From positions 134,903,601 to 134,967,600 of the forward strand of contig NC_072894.1 in NCBI RefSeq assembly GCF_027943255.1: a stretch of DNA of 64,000 nt, read 5' to 3'. The position numbers and the translations under genes were made by a program. The notes beneath the pieces were generated by a model. It was not told the DNA's origin, made no database searches, and saw only the letters and a list, made by a program, of their open reading frames with translations. The first letter of the stretch is position 1; every line of letters begins with the position of its first letter. Of this stretch, positions 61,441-64,000 are shown piece by piece. The DNA is from Anastrepha obliqua. Taxonomy: Eukaryota; Arthropoda; Insecta; Diptera; Tephritidae.

Positions 61441-64000
61441 CAATTTAAAATCCAACACCATTTACTTTGGAGGTGTCCGGAAAAGTCTACCTGCTGTAAA
61501 TAGCAACGTTCACCATTTCCTCAACTTACGAGAATAGTAAATACTGATGGGCTTCTATGCATGCACTGGATTCACTATGCCTTGTTTCTAAGCTGTGCAT
61601 TCCTATGGCGTCACCAAAACCAGGGGAATAGTACAGATTGACGCTTTTCTGTGTACCTACAATTGGCTTGAATATTTTATAACACACTTTGCCGTGATAG
61701 ATCAAAGACCTGTCTAGAACAACTTTTGAAGGCGTGACGACAATCGTGCGCCACAGGAGCTACATAGATTTCGTATATCGACTTACAACCGGCAGGCATT
61801 ATCTGCAAGTCCCTAAGCTTCTCTCAATAAAAGTAGCTGAGAAAAGACGCCAGACAATGATAAATAAAATATTTTAATACAATGTTTAAATGTTTCTACA
61901 AAAGTGCGTGATTTATTGCTTTGTGCTGGTAAACATCTAAAGTTAAATAGGTGGTTGTGACATAAGCCGAAAGTTTTAAGGATATGCTGCATGAATTATT
62001 GCTTTATTTATGATCTCATCGTCTCGAGGCAACATCTTCACCAAAATGATTGAAATATGCGAAATTCCATTAAAAGTCCCAAAAATTGTTTCAACGCTCA
62101 GCGAAGTATCTTAAACCCCCAGTAATGATATTTTTCGCAGTCATACTACACTTGCACACACAATACATATGCACTTACACATATGAATCGGCACATATTG
62201 AGCACATATGCGAATTTTTGCGCTCGCTTCATAAGCTTGTATGACATCACACCCAACAAGCTAGCAATCGACCGATCGGCGTCGCGGCGCACTACCGCCA
62301 CTGACAATGAACGCTGTATTGAACAAAACCGCAAACGCTTTCAAGCAGCAAACACAACTGAAAAACGATCGATGTGAAGTGGATAAATTAGTTGGAAATG
62401 CGGCAATCAGATTTTGCTGAGCAAACGTGAAGCCACTAGCGACCGGCAAAGTCGCATAGAATGGCAAGCAAGCAAATCAATATATTGGCGCAAATTTTTG
62501 GTATGCTTATAAAGTTCCTGAGACTACTCGGTGTTAAAAATATTTTATTTATTGGGCTTTGGTTGTCAGATCGGGTGATTAAATCTGACTTTGAAGTGAT
62601 AGAAAGTTGCAAGGAAAATATTAAAAGGCAACATTTGGCATATAATGCAAAAGGTCAGAAGCTGCATCACGGCAATCACAGTCGACACTTTGCATGTACT
62701 CGCACATACAAATATTCCTTCAATTAACCCCAACTTGCGTGGAAGCGCACATAAATACGCTCGCCAATCTATTCAAGTGTTATTAACCATTTTACACACA
62801 TCTTGCACTGCTGCATGCATACATACGTAAATATGTAGTTGTGTGTGTGTGTAAATAGACCAATCTACACATACGAGTATAGGTATGTATGCATGCCATT
62901 AGGCGCATACTTCTTACTCTTGTAGGTGTGTGTGTGCGTGTGTACATAAAATACTTCCATGCGAGTGCGCCAAGACCTTGATCCCTCATTAATGGGAAAC
63001 TTATTGGTAGCGCAGATTGGCATTGGCCCAAAGAGGAACGTGCTGTGAGAAATGCAGGCAGTCAGGCAATCAGGCAAGCAGAAAAGTCGCAGCAGCGATA
63101 TGCTGATAGTCAGTCAGTCAGTCAACTAAAGCGACCAAGCAGCCAGCAGGCAGCTTGCACAGGCACTCATTCCACGCTCGTGCATCCACCAAATGCACGG
63201 CCACTCCCTAACTCAACAGCTACAGCCACATAGTCAGTTGTGCTCAGAGTGTGCTCTCTTGCAATCAGTAGCTGCTGATCTTGAATTCTGACAAAGTCAA
63301 ATGCCCTATCCCGTTTCGTGCTGCCCCCCTCTCAAGTCATGCTTTCGACTCCTTTATTGTTTTCGTTTTGTGTTTTTTTTTTACTTATGCATCGCTTTGA
63401 GTACCCAACCCATTTCAAGCTGTTCCAAGCGTTTGACTCTAACTGATTCTGACTCTGATGGCGGTAGCCCAACCCAACCCATTCCATGCCAAGACATTAT
63501 CGCTGCAGTCTGTTGAATACTTTAGCTCTTAAATCAACACAAAAAAGGAGAAAAAAAAAGATTTTATTTCATTTTGGGATCTGAGTGTTGTGCAGCTTTC
63601 TTTCGTTTTGTTTTTATTGTTTTTCAGTAACTTCGATTTCCTTTTATTGGTTCCTATATGACACATAAAATATTAACCGACTTCGAATGCTGAATTTTAA
63701 TTATGTCATGTCTCGCTTGAAGTGCTTGTGGTTTTGCATATTAACAACTTTGAAGGAGGAAAAATGTGTGAGTCTTTTAAGTTTCGCTTTATTGTCTTTG
63801 TTTTTGATTTTTCATAAAGTATCTTGCGAGTCCTCAAACGTTGCGAGTAATTTATTCAATTTGTGTTTCTAAGCGCATGCCGAAGATCGAAAGCTGTAGC
63901 GTAGGAAGTTAGAGAAATTCGTACTAACTGCATGCCGGCCGTCAATTTAATTGGGATATTTCTGCTAAACAAACTCAAATTAATTTCTACCTTAAATGAC
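61441..64000. other. Upstream region, no identified gene
   Basis: GC-richer islands at about 62200-62480 and 63000-63260 contain AGTC/TCAG repeats (AGTCAGTCAGTCAGTCAAC at 63107-63125) and could be 5' untranslated exons or a promoter of the - strand gene. No translated domain or clear core promoter is visible. Confidence 0.35.

Overview
The window looks like an AT-rich segment of a higher dipteran (true fly) genome, most likely a tephritid fruit fly. The evidence is: a spliced gene with short consensus introns; fly-style Ala/Gln/His-rich low-complexity protein regions; decayed mariner, Tc1-like, RTE-like and RNase H-bearing non-LTR elements; and short dispersed repeats that I recall from tephritid genomes (recall, not searched). 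No bacterial, viral or CRISPR feature is present. No complete tRNA or rRNA gene was found.

Layout. Bases 1-7,260 are AT-rich non-coding DNA with two blocks of degenerate tandem repeats (about 380-2,060 and 4,340-5,480). Bases 7,260-17,640 are a nest of mobile-element remains: non-LTR tails, a mariner tail, a probable solo LTR, a long decayed non-LTR copy with reverse-transcriptase and RNase H regions, an RTE-like tail, a nearly full-length mariner with perfect 28-bp terminal repeats, and a maT-like Tc1/mariner copy. Bases 17,640-47,070 hold no recognisable host gene. Much of this stretch is T-rich on the + strand (A-rich if read from the - strand), with microsatellites and further non-LTR and SINE fragments. 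The only convincing host gene is on the - strand between 56,832 and about 47,070. Bases 56,840-64,000 lie upstream of it and hold SINE, non-LTR and Tc1-like debris plus possible 5' sequence.

The host gene has six coding exons that join in phase: 56832-56341, 56259-55317, 51100-50906, 48945-48659, 48565-48464 and 48227-47667. It encodes an 859-residue nuclear protein with nine C2H2 zinc fingers: two paralogous four-finger arrays and a divergent ninth finger. Three features stand out. Intron 2 appears to use a GC donor, and failure to splice there gives a shorter four-finger protein. The reading frame ends at TGA followed by C, but then stays open in the same frame for 180 more codons of coding-like sequence, as expected for stop-codon readthrough. 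Finally, a protein-like tail lies in the +1 frame just beyond. Intron 2 contains an intronic satellite of about 195-210 bp units, split by a Tc1/mariner-type insertion. Intron 3 contains a 727-bp TTAA-flanked foldback element.

I give no gene symbol: the family (multi-finger transcription factor) is clear, but the exact fly orthologue is not settled from sequence alone.
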